64,000 nucleotides of DNA, from contig JAKEKT010000021.1 in assembly GCA_021495925.1 (NCBI GenBank), positions 124,001 through 188,000 on the forward strand, in the 5' to 3' direction. The stretch comes from Diplodia intermedia (Eukaryota > Ascomycota > Dothideomycetes > Botryosphaeriales > Botryosphaeriaceae). Below are positions 21,311 through 32,523 of this stretch, piece by piece (positions within the stretch are counted from its first letter, which is position 1; each line of letters begins with the position of its first letter). The notes below the pieces were generated by a model. It did no database searches, was not told the DNA's origin, and saw only the letters and a list, made by a program, of their open reading frames with translations. The translations under genes and the position numbers were made by a program.

Positions 21311-22293
21311 ATAATGAAGTGAAGGTACGAGGTGTAAATGTAGGTGTGTCTTGGCATCTTTCTGACCGATATCATTCATGTCGCTATTAATTTTAGACCA
21401 GAACATTGCCAATGCCTTCCTTTGATTTGGCCGAATGGGGATGTGCACCGTCACGCTTTACTAAAAGAAAGCCACAACGACAATGATACTGTACAACAAG
21501 TTGATACGAATACTTTACATACCGCCACCTCCTACATGACTCAGATTTCTGTGGCCGAACGTACTGATATCAGATGACCAAATCGCGTGTGTATTCGTTT
21601 CTCTTGCAGTGCGCCGTTAATTGCTACCTTCGCTGTGGGTACCAGGACGCTACTCTCGTTCGCCTGAGATAAGGTCTCGTTCGTTATCGCTTTAAGCAGA
21701 CAAATCACTCCGGATTTTCCAGAGACAACATGATGGGAAACTACAATGCTCGAACCCGAAATTGATACAGGAAATAAAGCAAAAGGTTTGGTGAGACTTG
21801 AGCGTACAGTGAACCATCTTTCTATCTGTACTTTCGTGGTCTCTCTCACAGGGTAACAATGTATGGTATCAGAATTGTGTGAAATGGAGGGGCCGTGACG
21901 CACGGCCAGAGGCTCGGATGGCGGTGGAACGGGCGGTGCTGGGGGCGGCGGCAGCGGTGGGACGACTGTGGGATGGCAGCCCCTGAGGAATGAACGTTGC
22001 TCTCCATCCCTCCATTCGTGCACATGTAAATGCATCGTACAGGCCATTCGAGCATACCAGCCCGGGTTCGGAAATCGGATGGTCCCAGGTTCTCCTCCGC
22101 GATAGCTCCGCAATCACAACAGATGTCGTCCTCAAGGGCATCAATCCTCGTGAGACGTGTACCCCAGTATTCGCATCGCGATCCGGACGGTATCGATCCC
22201 CATCGGTAATCTCAAGCAGTCGATATCCAAAACGAGGGTCGCTTACTGTCGATTTTTTCTTTCTTTCTTTCTTTCCTCTGAAGGACGGCAATG
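21311..22293. other. Intergenic between convergent genes
   Basis: This 983-bp stretch lies between the 3' ends of BCKDHA and the SIS isomerase gene. A minus-strand open frame (21541-22113) is proline-rich and lacks family features, so I did not call it. A CTTT microsatellite lies at 22253-22275. Confidence 0.5.
22253..22275 (+). repeat. CTTT microsatellite
   Basis: About four TTTC units follow a short T run, just 3' of the SIS-domain gene. Simple sequence repeat. Confidence 0.8.
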
Positions 22294-23310
22294 TCAACAC
22301 TCAACACCGCCGGCAAGACAGACCTTCTTCGTCGTCACGACCGTCACCTCCTCAGCCAACGTCCGCGCGCCAATCGCCCCACCGGGATGATTGCGCTTGA
22401 AGACACGGCTCTTCTCGGCCTCATGTATCCTCTCCGCAGCCGTCAGCGCCAACATATCGCCCACGGCCATCGCCACCGTCGTACTCGTCGTCGGGGCCGA
22501 GACGCCAAAGCTTTGCTCCTCACTCTCATGAACCGGCGCGGGCAACAAGACCGCCTCCCCCTCGCCTTCCCTCCCCGCCAGCAGCGGACAGCGGGCGGCG
22601 GCGTCGGCGGGCCACGCCGTGAGCGCGACGACGGGCACGCGCGGGGGCAGGTGCGGCAGGACGTTGAGCAGCTCGGCGGTGCGGCCGGAGAAGCTGATGA
22701 AGAGCACGGCGTCGGCGCCCGCGCGCACGTCGCCCAGGTCGCCGTGCACGGCTTCCGCCGCGTGCATGAAGGACGCGCCCACCCCGAGCGACTTGAGCGT
22801 CGCCACCGTCTTGCGCCCGACCAGCCCGCTCTTGCCCACGCCGCACACGACGACCTTCCCGCCGCGCCGGTGCGCGCGCTCGACGGTGCCGACGGCCGCG
22901 AGGAGCGCGGATTGCGCGGCCGCCGAGGTCGTGTAGAGGCGCGTTACGTGGGCGAGGGCGGCGGCTTCGGTGGAGAGGACGTGGAGGGCGCGCGAGAGCA
23001 GCGTTGTTGGCGTTGTTGTGGTTGTGGTGGTGGTGGGCCCGTTGTCGTTGTCGTAGCGCTCCGAGTCGGAGGCGGAGGGCGGAGGGGTTATTAGGGCGGC
23101 GGAGGAGCGCTTGCGCTTGAGGGTGTTGTGCGGTGCGATGTCGTTGCGGCTGTCACATTCGGACAAAGCTGGGGTTGCTGACGTGGCCGAGGTGTCGTCG
23201 GCGCATGTTGTGCTGGAGGCGGCGGTGCTGGCGGCCTCGTCGAAGGTGCTGTCGTCGCTGTTGGTGGATTTGGGAGAGCCGAATGGCTCCAGCGGCGAGG
23301 CGGCGTTCAT
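22294..23310 (-). CDS. KpsF/GutQ-like SIS-domain sugar-phosphate isomerase
   Basis: A single exon encodes 338 residues. Residues 1-100 are a serine/threonine-rich, poorly ordered tail ending in a run of T. Residues 105-338 are one SIS domain with the arabinose-5-phosphate isomerase signatures: VCGVGKSG (156-162), AEAVHGDLG (185-193), ISFSGRTAEL (205-214) and NHPGGAIG (307-314, with the His that is catalytic in bacterial KdsD). The two CBS domains that follow in bacterial KdsD/KpsF are absent. In bacteria this enzyme makes arabinose 5-phosphate for KDO; fungi have no KDO, so the real substrate is open. A pentose or polyol phosphate is an inference. The frame is complete with a good start. Confidence 0.88.
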   Translation of the reverse strand: MNAASPLEPFGSPKSTNSDDSTFDEAASTAASSTTCADDTSATSATPALSECDSRNDIAPHNTLKRKRSSAALITPPPSASDSERYDNDNGPTTTTTTTTPTTLLSRALHVLSTEAAALAHVTRLYTTSAAAQSALLAAVGTVERAHRRGGKVVVCGVGKSGLVGRKTVATLKSLGVGASFMHAAEAVHGDLGDVRAGADAVLFISFSGRTAELLNVLPHLPPRVPVVALTAWPADAAARCPLLAGREGEGEAVLLPAPVHESEEQSFGVSAPTTSTTVAMAVGDMLALTAAERIHEAEKSRVFKRNHPGGAIGARTLAEEVTVVTTKKVCLAGGVEC

Positions 23311-24689
23311 TGTCTGGGAGGGAGATTGCTGGCGGTAGTGTTGGGAGCAAATTTTTGGACAAGGCGTACTTCGCGAGCACAGTGATGTCTGCTATCTTTT
23401 GGCGCGAAAAAGGTATGGTGGGGCGGTCGCGATGATGCGATTGTTTGAATGACGCGAAGACGCGAAGGACGGGAGGTTCTCAGCAAGCGGCACGCGGGAA
23501 ATATATACACAGAGAAGGATCCAATTGGAATAGCGGCCGGAGACCGGAGCAGCTGGGGGAGTTTCTAAGCCCACATGGTGAGCGGGACTGAAGTTCTTTA
23601 TTAAGGTGTAAGCTCGAGTCGATTGAAGTCAAGAGGCGCCGCTTGGCATCGGGTGTAGGCAAAGCGCTGCAGGGGTCTGGATGTCGCCATGCGCACGCGC
23701 TAGCCCGGTTGCGGCACGTCTTGCGCGACGACATGTCGGCCGGCCCAGCGAAACCAGCAACCACGTTTCCAAGGCTGCTGCCAGTCTGGTAGACATGTGC
23801 CTCCGATGCTCTGGCTGAGTGGTGACGCAGATTGTTGGGGGCCTGTGCTCGCCGAGGACCCTGACTCTTATCCGAGCGGTGTGTTGAACACGAAACCACC
23901 GCCGGGGAATCTTTGCACCTTCGACTCCCGATCTCCACAACTTGTCCTCCCCACCAAGCGCTTACTCAAGCACTGCCGTTGCTACCCGACCATCCAATCT
24001 CCGCTGCTCGCCGTTCAGCCCACCGCGTACCTCAGCTCGAGTGGGCCACCCCGGCTCGGAGGTGCCGAACGTTCTTTGTCCGCAGCCGCGGCACTTGTAT
24101 GAATGCCGAACCTATGCTTTTTCGAGGGGCCGAGATACCTATCTCATTTGTATAGCTAGCTTCGCGCTCGAGATAAAAGATTTCTTGTTTCGCTTACACG
24201 ATTCCAAACACTCATCGTCCATGTTAAGCTTCATCCTCCCGACCTTCAGCAAGTCTTATCTGAAGTCCCGAGCCCAACCATTGCGGGGGCCTGACGCTCC
24301 ACAATTCCTTCTCTCCCCGCGTCTTTGTATCCTTGCAGGCCCTTATCAAACAAACTCGATCGCCTTATCTTAGCCCTTCTGAGGAGTGACACGATACCGA
24401 TCGCATTGGCTCCCGCCGGCTCGACATACGTATCTCATAGATCAAGGTGCTGTTATTTTTACCCCCGCACTCTATGGATCTGGAGGATTGGATGGCATCC
24501 ATGTTTATGGGTTATTTCAAGGCCTATAGTTCCCACATTGACTCGAATGCATGGACCGTCTCTTCTTTCCAATCCAAGTCTATATACCAATGTTCGCTTT
24601 TATATACTAACTCCCAAACCAAATGAGCCCGTAGACTTCTTTCTATGTCTCTATCCAAGTCTGGCAACTCCCAACTAACATGAATCATT
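23311..24689. other. Intergenic, no gene recognised
   Basis: This 1.38-kb stretch holds the SIS gene promoter and the 3' region of the phosphatase gene (both minus strand). Small open frames on both strands show no motifs. The right half is less GC-rich than its surroundings. Confidence 0.5.
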
Positions 24690-25574
24690 CTAAGCCTGAG
24701 CCTTCACGGCCTCAGCCCCTACCTCCTGGATTGCCGGACCAGGCGCCGGATCCTTCGTCTGGCTGCTCTCGAAGCCTTGTGCCAACCATTCCTTCTCAGC
24801 CATCGCCTTCATCTTGAGGTTCTCCGCATCCGAGAACGGTGCCGCACCGCGCTTTGCGCGGGACTCGGGAGTCTCGAGGATGCGCGCCTCGTCGCCAGAA
24901 TCGGGAATGAACGTGTAGGTACGGTACTCGGTGTTGGCCCAGCCGGTTCCTGCAAGGTTAGGACAAAGCGTCAGCATTGACACCGCGCGTGTAGGGGGAG
25001 GGAGGGAGGAAAGGAAAAAAGGCCATTGCATACCGCAGTACTTGTCGAACCCGCTCCAATCCTGCGTGAACGTGTGCAGCAAACCGCCATGCGTCACGAC
25101 CACGACCTCGCCGTCGTCGCCCGCCAGATCCCGCAGGAACGCGCGCGCCCTCCTCGCGCGCTCCGCGACCGCCTCCGGCGTCGCCGCCCACCGTCCCTTC
25201 TTGCTGTTCCAGCCGTCCTCGACGCGGCTCAGGTCGATGGGCCGCCCCGCGAACTCGCGCTCCAGCTCGGCGCGGTCGGAGCCCGTGTCGCACGGCAGGT
25301 CGCTCGTCTCCTGGATCTCGGGCAGCGCGATGACTTGCAGGTTTTTGCTCTCGATGGCGGGCGCGAAGGCGAGCAGCGCGGTCCACAGCGTGCGCTTGAT
25401 GGGCGAGGCGACGACGTGTGTGATCTTGTCGTGCGCGGCGAAGGCGCGCTGCAGGTCGGCGCATTGCTGCTTGCCGAGGTCGGTGAGGGCCGGGTCGTGC
25501 AGCTTGTGGTTGTCCGGGGTGAGGTTGTGGTAGCCTTGGGCGTGGCGGACGCAGTGGAGGTGCGCGGGTGCCAT
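24690..25574 (-). CDS. Histidine phosphatase (phosphoglycerate mutase) family protein
   Basis: Exons 25034-25574 and 24690-24949 join to 266 residues. The start is at MAPAHLHCVRH, so that the catalytic RHAQGYHN motif begins at residue 10 (phospho-accepting His 11), as usual for this branch. Further motifs are SPIKRTLWTAL (second arginine) and VVVVTHGGLLHTF (His 162). It resembles the fungal stand-alone phosphatases of the PGAM superfamily rather than glycolytic phosphoglycerate mutase. The substrate is unknown. The 84-nt intron (GTATGC to TTGCAG) is a multiple of three and has no in-frame stop, so unspliced mRNA would read through, adding 28 residues just after a conserved region. Confidence 0.9.
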   Translation of the reverse strand: MAPAHLHCVRHAQGYHNLTPDNHKLHDPALTDLGKQQCADLQRAFAAHDKITHVVASPIKRTLWTALLAFAPAIESKNLQVIALPEIQETSDLPCDTGSDRAELEREFAGRPIDLSRVEDGWNSKKGRWAATPEAVAERARRARAFLRDLAGDDGEVVVVTHGGLLHTFTQDWSGFDKYCGMQWPFFLSSLPPPTRAVSMLTLCPNLAGTGWANTEYRTYTFIPDSGDEARILETPESRAKRGAAPFSDAENLKMKAMAEKEWLAQGFESSQTKDPAPGPAIQEVGAEAVKAQA

Positions 25575-27553
25575 GGTTGCGGTGGGAGATCTGGTGAAGC
25601 GGGTTGTGGTGTAGTCCGGGTCGGGCGTGTCGTAGAATTGGCTCCGGCGATAAAGCAGTCGATTGGGATATCTAAGCTCCAATCGCGGGTCAGGAATAAA
25701 ACTGCGGGTTGCTCGATTGTAGCGTGACGATGGAGCGAGCACGATGACTCCATGGTCTTCTATTTGAACCCCGCCATGAGTCAGGCACGGGCAGGGCCTC
25801 TGTCGCCCCCCGGCGGAGGGGGTTTTCCGGTGGACATCTTGCCCCTCGTACGTCACATTCGCCCGCTGGCGACGGATTTCTCAAAATTTGTGTCGGCGGC
25901 GGTCCAGAGCGATCGACACTGCACGCGGGTAAGGCCGACGCGGAATCTTTGCCGATCGATGGGAAACTGTCGCGATTCGGCGGCGCTGCTAGCACGTGGC
26001 CCGGAGGAATACCTGATTCCTGCGGCTAGAGGAAAGGAAGATGAGACGGCACAACGAGTGGGCAGTCGGACTTCCGAGGCCGATGGCAGGTGCGGCGAGA
26101 TCGATAGAATAAGGTGGTGACCATGCCGACCCCAGGTTTCATCCGTCATCTTTTACTTGCATGAACGGGATCGCCAGGTACCCGACTTTGACGGAAGAGG
26201 CACGGCCACGCGAGTGAGGTATTATGCTTGTGGGACAAGGCATGCATGTCTCGCTAGATAGAACGGGTACGCAAGCAGTGTTTCAACCTCATGCTGTGCT
26301 CTTGAAATTAGGCACCAAGGTCTGTGTACAAGAGTCCTAAGGCCTCTCATTCATGGACAACTCACCGGAACCAGGCTGCCCAGGGTGCAGATTCGCCTTC
26401 GCCCGAAGGAAGTCATCGCGTTTGCCTGTCGTTTCCCAAGTGTATGAAATCACAAAGCGTAGGATTCGGATAAGCACAATGGGTTCCGTCAACTGCTCGG
26501 GTGGAGGTCGGGTGAGTGATGGTGTCCCTGCTAATTATAGAACCAAGTGTTTGCCACGAAGATCCATTGTACGTAGCAGAATTAAGGTTAGACTTGGGCC
26601 CATTGTTCGGCGCACTGCGTCTGTGTCAAGAATACTCAATTTTTTCCGCAGGTAGTGTGGGTGGTCTTCGGCAGCCGCGGTTCCCGCCAGGTGGCTGGGA
26701 TCAGCCATCAGGTGCAATACATACCGTCGGCTCCGGAAGGCCGGCCTATCCGTACCTAAGTAGCAAAAGCTGCGCCCGCTTCTTGCTCGCACAAACAGCC
26801 CGAGAGAGGAGAATGGAGTAAGCAGGAGGGGCATATGGCCCCCAATTCAGCTGTGGAGATTTCCGTGTTCGCACCGTAGCGTTCCTGCGATCGTTCTCGT
26901 TAGCGGTGAACGGCGTTGCAAGTGGAGTACACGGTCTGTGTTGGAATGTTGGTGCGCTGGCGGCTGACGCGTGGCGGAGCAGCAGGGGAATGCGCCAGTT
27001 CAACACAGCAACCGTTGCGAAGAACAGGCATCGCTGGGCTCTTTCGGATCGGATGAAGCCGCATTGGCTATGCTTCGGCATGACACAGCTGAGGGAGAGG
27101 AGGGGAGATCTGCGTCATGGGTTGCGGCGAGCGGAAGGGCCGCCAGGTGCCCGGCCCACTTGGATCATCCCGCCGTGCAGCGCTGGCTGACGTAGCTAGG
27201 CTGAGGCTGACGGGCGCTGGCTGAAAGCTGCTCACACTACTGCACGATTCCTGCTCTGCGCCCTGTGTGTGCGCGTCTGGGGAGCTGCAGAAGGGGCGCC
27301 TTCCCGCCACGGCACATGGGAGCACAGCAAGCGCAAACCCCCGTGCAGATCGCAGGGTCAACAGCCACGACAGCGATGTCATAGCCCCCAATTTCCGCGC
27401 GCCGCTTCCGGTCTACCCGTTCCTAGCGCTCTGCTGATGCCCCAGCCTTGCAGCACCTGCGCCTGAGCTGGAAACCTACAAAGCTGCCCGGCCCGCTGTC
27501 GCGTGTCGGCCGCCTATCTGCACCCCTTCGTTCGCTGCCAGCCTTACAGAGTC
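25575..27553. other. Long intergenic region between divergent genes
   Basis: Nearly 2 kb separate the divergent starts of the phosphatase and phospholipase B genes. No open frame shows recognisable motifs, and I see no tRNA or repeat. It presumably holds both promoters; a non-coding transcript cannot be excluded. Confidence 0.5.
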
Positions 27554-29606
27554 ATGAAGCTTGACACCGCCGTCAGTGCGTCTTTGCTGCTCTCCGCAGC
27601 TTCGGGTAAGCACGTCCGTTGCTGTTGATCTTGTTGAACGCGACAAAGCCCGAGCGCACAACAGACAATCCTTGCTAACGTCCTGTCGTGTAGCAAATGT
27701 GATCGCGGTCCCCCGTGATCCGACGCCGGAGCAGGCGGCTGCTGTTGCGCTCGCTGCAGTCAAGCGCGCCAGCCCCCAGGCTCCGAATGGGTACACTCCC
27801 GAAAAGGGGGATTGCCCGTCCACCCGGCCGTCTATCAGAAATGCTCTTTCCCTGTCCTCGAGCGAGAAGGCATGGCTCGAGAAAAGGCGCAACAACACCG
27901 TGTCTCCGATGCGGGACCTCTTGGGCAGACTCAATATCACTGGTTTCGACTCCGACTCGTACATTGACAGCGCCGCCAACAATGTGTCCGCTCTGCCCAA
28001 CATTGGCATTGCCGTGTCGGGTGGAGGCTATCGTGCATTGCTGAATGGAGCTGGCGCTGTCGCGGCATTCGATAGCCGGACGCCAAACTCGACCAACAGT
28101 GGTCATATTGGTGGCCTTTTGCAAGCCTCCACATATTTCGCAGGCTTGTCGGGCGGTGGCTGGCTCGTGTCTTCGCTCTATGGAAACAACTTTACCTCTG
28201 TGCAAGACATCATCAACGCCGATCCCGCACAGTCCGGCGACCTCTGGCAGTTTCAGAACTCCATTCTCGAGGGTCCTGAAAAGGGTGGCATCCAGATTCT
28301 GAATACAGCAGAGTACTACTCCGCTTTATATGACCAGGTCAATGGTAAGGTTGATGCTGGCTACGAAACCTCCATCACCGATTATTGGGGCCGTGCGCTT
28401 TCCTTCCAGCTCCTCAATGCGAGTGACGGCGGTCCTGCATACACCTATTCGTCAATCCAGGATGACGAATACTTTACGAACGGCGACGCCCCAATGCCCA
28501 TCCTGGTCGCAGATGGCAGGGAGCCTGGCCAGCTCGTTATTTCCAGCAACACGACCAACTTTGAGTTCAACCCTTGGGAGATGGGATCTTTCGACCCGAC
28601 CGTCTTTGGCTTTGCCCCTCTTCGCTACGTGGGATCCAACTTCAGTGGCGGTGAACTTCCTGAGAGCGAACAGTGTGTTCGTGGTTACGATTCACTCAGC
28701 TTTGTGTTTGGAACCTCTAGCTCGCTCTTCAACCAGTTTCTTCTCCAGATCAACGAAACAGATAGCGTTCCGGATAGCCTGAAGGGCGTTTTGACCAGCG
28801 CTCTCAATAGCGTCGGACAAGACAACGATGATATTGCTGACTGGTCCCCCAACCCTTTCTACCACTGGAACAACGAAACCAACCCGGGTGCTTCAAGCAA
28901 GCGTCTGACACTTGTGGATGGAGGCGAAGATCTGCAGAACATCCCCTTCACCCCACTTGTCCAGCCTCTGCGCAACGTCGATGTCATCTTCGCCATCGAC
29001 TCCTCCGCAGACACTGTCTCCGACGAGGCTCCAGGCTGGCCCAACGGCACTGCCATGGTTGCAACCTACGAACGCTCGCTCAATGTCACGCAGGCCAATG
29101 GCACAATTTTCCCGTACATTCCCGACCAGAATACCTTCATCAACCTCGGCTTAAACAACCGCCCAGCCATGTTCGGCTGCGATCCTGGCAACGTCTCTGA
29201 TACCACGCCGCTGGTTGTGTATCTTCCGAACGCTCCTTACGTCTTCAACTCCAACGTCTCCACCTTTACGCGTGAGTACAGCATCAGCCAACGTAACGCT
29301 ATGGTCGAGAACGGCTACGATGTTGTGACGATGGGCAATGGTACCCTCGACGCGCAATGGCCGACTTGCGTGGGATGCGCTATCATGTCTCGCAGTTGGA
29401 ACAGGACGGGCACCACCGTGCCGGATGTGTGCATGGACTGCTTCAACAAGTATTGCTGGAACGGCGATGTTAATTCGACGGCTACGACGTACATTCCCGA
29501 CATGAAGTTGGCGGAACTCAAAACCACCAGCGCTGCGATCGCCATTATGCCGACTTTCTATTCTTTGACGGCGGCCGTTGTAGCCGGTGTAGCATTGATG
29601 CTCTAA
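27554..29606 (+). CDS. Lysophospholipase / phospholipase B, secreted, probably GPI-anchored
   Basis: Exons 27554-27605 and 27694-29606 close to 654 residues, the usual length. The first exon and the start of the second encode a signal peptide (LDTAVSASLLLSAASANVIA). The cPLA2-like catalytic core shows the oxyanion motif VSGGGYRALLNGAG, the nucleophile motif GLSGGGW (Ser 170) and LVDGGEDLQNIPF (catalytic Asp 426). Many N-x-S/T sites fit a secreted glycoprotein. The C-terminal 25 residues are hydrophobic (ending VVAGVALML) after small residues, a typical GPI signal. Phospholipase B removes both acyl chains from phospholipids at the cell surface or outside. In several pathogenic fungi such enzymes aid growth on host lipids; nothing here shows which role applies. 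Confidence 0.95.
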
Positions 29607-30338
29607 GGGTGGTAATGTCCTCAAGAAGCGTTGAAGCGTTAGCCGGGCTGTCGCATTTCATCCGGCGCTTGAATATTCTTTTCTGTTTTACACGGCAACA
29701 TTTTTAACGCGTGAGGAGAGAACATAATGAGACACGAGGAGGCATATCTTGGCGTATGAAATCTTCAGGAGTTGAATCGCAATCTCTGAGCAGAATCTCT
29801 ATGTATCTTGGGAATTTTTTGGAATTTTATCTGGATGCCGGTGTAATTTGAAAATGCGCATGATCAAAGTATTACATATACAGTGCGTGTTACTGGATGG
29901 CCATCATTTAAGTCAATCCCTGCCGGGTCAGCTCGAAGCGGAAAATGTTCCTGCATGCAACACTACTACTCTTGTCCAGGTGCGATATCACATTATTCAG
30001 ATTGTGAAAAGCTCCAATTGACCACCAAATTCGATGAAATGACCGTACGAAACCAAGCTGCCTGTAAATGATTAGCATGTCCTTCCTATTGAACGTGACT
30101 GACGTCCGAGATCCGCCGCGGGCAACAAGCAACATGACTCGCGTGAATTTTCTCTTGCTCTGCCCCGCCGCCGCCGCCCATCCTAACCGCACGATATTTT
30201 TTTTTCCCTCTCCTCTCCGCGAAGAAAAAAAAACATTACAGGACATCACGACCAATCCCCAGCCGCGCATTTTGCCTTCTCACTTCCGCGTCGCCAACCG
30301 CCCGTCCGCCGTCCGAACACACGAAATCGCAACAAAGC
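29607..30338. other. Intergenic, tandem genes
   Basis: The 3' region of the phospholipase B gene and the promoter of DPH2 share 732 bp. The first half is AT-rich. Short T and A tracts at about 30197-30234 precede the DPH2 start. No gene recognised. Confidence 0.5.
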
Positions 30339-32132
30339 ATGACCGCTCCACCACCCACGCTCGAGGTGGCGCCCGTCCTCTCGACGCCGGAGGAGACGCA
30401 CATGTTCGAGGACCCGACGCCGCCGGTCGACCCGGCCAGCCTGCCGCCCAAAGCGTCGGATGCCCAGCTCGCCGTCACGTACGAGGTCGGGCGCACCGTC
30501 TGCGAGATCCGCGCGGGCCGGTGGAGGCGCATCGCGCTCCAGTTTCCCGACCACATGCTGGCGGACGCGCCGAGGGTGTACGCCGCGCTGAGCAGGGGGC
30601 TGGAGCGCGCGCGGAAGGAGGCCGAATCCTCTTCTGCTTCTTCGAGCGCGGAGGCGAGGGACGGCGAGGTGGACGGTGCGGCGGAGAGGCTGGCGGAGGT
30701 GGATATTGGAGCGGGCGCGGATGGCGCAGGGGCAGAGGCGGCGGCGGCGGAGGACGAGGAGGAACAGCTGTACATTTTGGGAGACACGTCGTACGGCGCT
30801 TGCTGCGTGGACGAGGTTGCGGCGGAGCATGTGGATGCGGACGTTGTGGTGCACTACGGCAGGTCTTGCTTGTCGCCGACGGCGAGGCTGCCGGTCATCT
30901 ACGTTTTCACCACGAGGCCGCTGGAGCTGGAGCCGGTGGTGGAGGTCTTCAAGCAGACGTATGCGGAGAAGGATCAGAAGATTGTGCTGATGGCAGATAT
31001 ACCCTACTCGCATCATCTCACGCTGCTATTCGAAAGACTACAGAGCGAGGGCTACACCGCGCTCTTCCTCGCAGAGATCGTCCACGACCCTTCCTCTCCG
31101 TTGCCAAACAGAAGTGTGCCGGACGAGGTCAAGGAAGATGAGGCCGCGCTCAGAGACTATCAGCTCTTCCACGTCTCCGACCCGCCTACTTCATTACTCC
31201 TCACGTTGTCTTCCCGCGTCGGCGCCGTACATATATACTCAACGGACACGCCGAAGCCTACAGAAGCACTACTCGCGTCGTCGGCGCAGACGCTGCGCCG
31301 TCGCTACGGCCTCCTCACACGTCTCAGCGTCGAACCCGTCTTCGGTATATTGATCAACACTCTATCGGTCAAGAACTATCTGCACATTGTGGATCACGTC
31401 AAGGAGATGATTGCAGCGGCGGGCAAGAAGAGCTACACGTTTGTAGTTGGCAAGATCAATGCGGCCAAGGTCGCCAACTTCTCCGAAGTCGGCGGCTGGG
31501 TCGTCATTGGATGCTGGGAGAGTAGTTTGATCGAGAGCAAGGATTTTTGGAAACCGATCATCACACCATTCGAGCTGCAGCTCACGCTCCAGGATGACGC
31601 GGAGCGCGTGTGGACGGGCGAATGGACGGGCGATTTCCAGGCAGTGCTCAAGGCGAAGGCGGAGGTGAAGGTGGAGGCGGAGGCGGAGGCGGACGAGGCA
31701 CAGGGCGACGAATCTGCGGCGGGCGATGGCGCGGGAGAGGGGTGGGATTCTGAAGAGGAATCGGCGCCGCCAGAGTTCGACCTTCGCACCGGGCGCTATG
31801 TCTCACATGCGCGGCCAATGCGTGCGACAGCGGCGGCAGCGACGGCGAACGGGCGGAAGGGCGCTGCGCAGATCAACGGAGGCAATGCGGCGCCAGGAGC
31901 TTCTCTTATCAAGCGTGCCAACGGCGATGTCGCCCAAATTGGCGGCGTGTCGTCGCCCGGCGCCGAGTTCCTGCGGAGCCAGCGGACGTGGCAGGGGCTG
32001 GGCAGCGACTTCGATACGCAGGCGGACGACGAGGTGGCGGACGAGGGGGCGCAAAGGGGGGCGCGGGTTGAGGAGGGCAGAGGCGGGCTGGCGAGGGGAT
32101 ATGTTGTTGGGGACGGTGCGGAGATTAGGTGA
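30339..32132 (+). CDS. DPH2: Diphthamide biosynthesis protein 2
   Basis: A single exon encodes 597 residues. The Dph1/Dph2 fold is clear: GRTVCEIRAGRWRRIALQFPDHML, then GDTSYGACCVDEVAAEHVDADVVVHYG (Cys 155/156) with Cys 177 in GRSCLS, and VGKINAAKVANFSEVGGWVVIGC with Cys 392. A low-complexity acidic/alanine insert lies at residues 95-140, and the C-terminus ends near WQGLGSDF plus a charged tail, as in fungal Dph2. Dph2 pairs with Dph1 in the Fe-S enzyme that transfers a 3-amino-3-carboxypropyl group to a histidine of elongation factor 2, the first step of diphthamide synthesis. I call Dph2 rather than Dph1 from the overall motif order and the WQGLGSD ending. Confidence 0.93.
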   Translation: MTAPPPTLEVAPVLSTPEETHMFEDPTPPVDPASLPPKASDAQLAVTYEVGRTVCEIRAGRWRRIALQFPDHMLADAPRVYAALSRGLERARKEAESSSASSSAEARDGEVDGAAERLAEVDIGAGADGAGAEAAAAEDEEEQLYILGDTSYGACCVDEVAAEHVDADVVVHYGRSCLSPTARLPVIYVFTTRPLELEPVVEVFKQTYAEKDQKIVLMADIPYSHHLTLLFERLQSEGYTALFLAEIVHDPSSPLPNRSVPDEVKEDEAALRDYQLFHVSDPPTSLLLTLSSRVGAVHIYSTDTPKPTEALLASSAQTLRRRYGLLTRLSVEPVFGILINTLSVKNYLHIVDHVKEMIAAAGKKSYTFVVGKINAAKVANFSEVGGWVVIGCWESSLIESKDFWKPIITPFELQLTLQDDAERVWTGEWTGDFQAVLKAKAEVKVEAEAEADEAQGDESAAGDGAGEGWDSEEESAPPEFDLRTGRYVSHARPMRATAAAATANGRKGAAQINGGNAAPGASLIKRANGDVAQIGGVSSPGAEFLRSQRTWQGLGSDFDTQADDEVADEGAQRGARVEEGRGGLARGYVVGDGAEIR

Positions 32133-32523
32133 GGCTTGCAGAGCGCGGGCGTTGCGCGGATGCGGCTCTGGCCACGGCGGCCGGCCTGGTGCTACTGTAG
32201 AAAGTCTGCAGGTAGATGTTGTGGTGAATGTCTTGTCTGCCGTGCGCGCGGCCGGCGGCGGTGGCATCAGTGCCCCTTGGAGTGTGCTCTTAGTCCATCT
32301 AAGTCTGGATGCAGCGGGCCGGGATGGCTTGGTAGAACCATAGGGCGCGTGCGACGACGCAAATCACCACAGAACACGCCGACCTGCAGCACCACCGCCC
32401 ACCAGGAGTCGCCTTGCCCTCGCCCTCCCAGCCTACATGCCCGCCTGAGCATCTGCATCCCGCCGCCGCCTCTGCGACGAGAGGACCCTTTCCCCACGCC
32501 TGCCGCCGTACTTCGCCGCCGCC
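32133..32523. other. Intergenic, tandem genes
   Basis: Only 391 bp separate the DPH2 stop from the F-box gene start. The last 100 bases are strongly C-rich, as expected close to a fungal start. No other feature seen. Confidence 0.5.

Noticed and set aside
20252..21454. 400-codon minus-strand frame opposite BCKDHA
   Set aside because: It mirrors the very GC-rich third positions of the real gene, has a valine/alanine/histidine-biased composition and no motifs.
21541..22113. 190-codon minus-strand frame between BCKDHA and the SIS gene
   Set aside because: Proline-run composition, no motif, no splice support; it lies where two 3' ends meet.
25575..27553. Small open frames in the 2-kb gap before phospholipase B
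   Set aside because: All are short, overlap on both strands and show no motif or credible exon structure.
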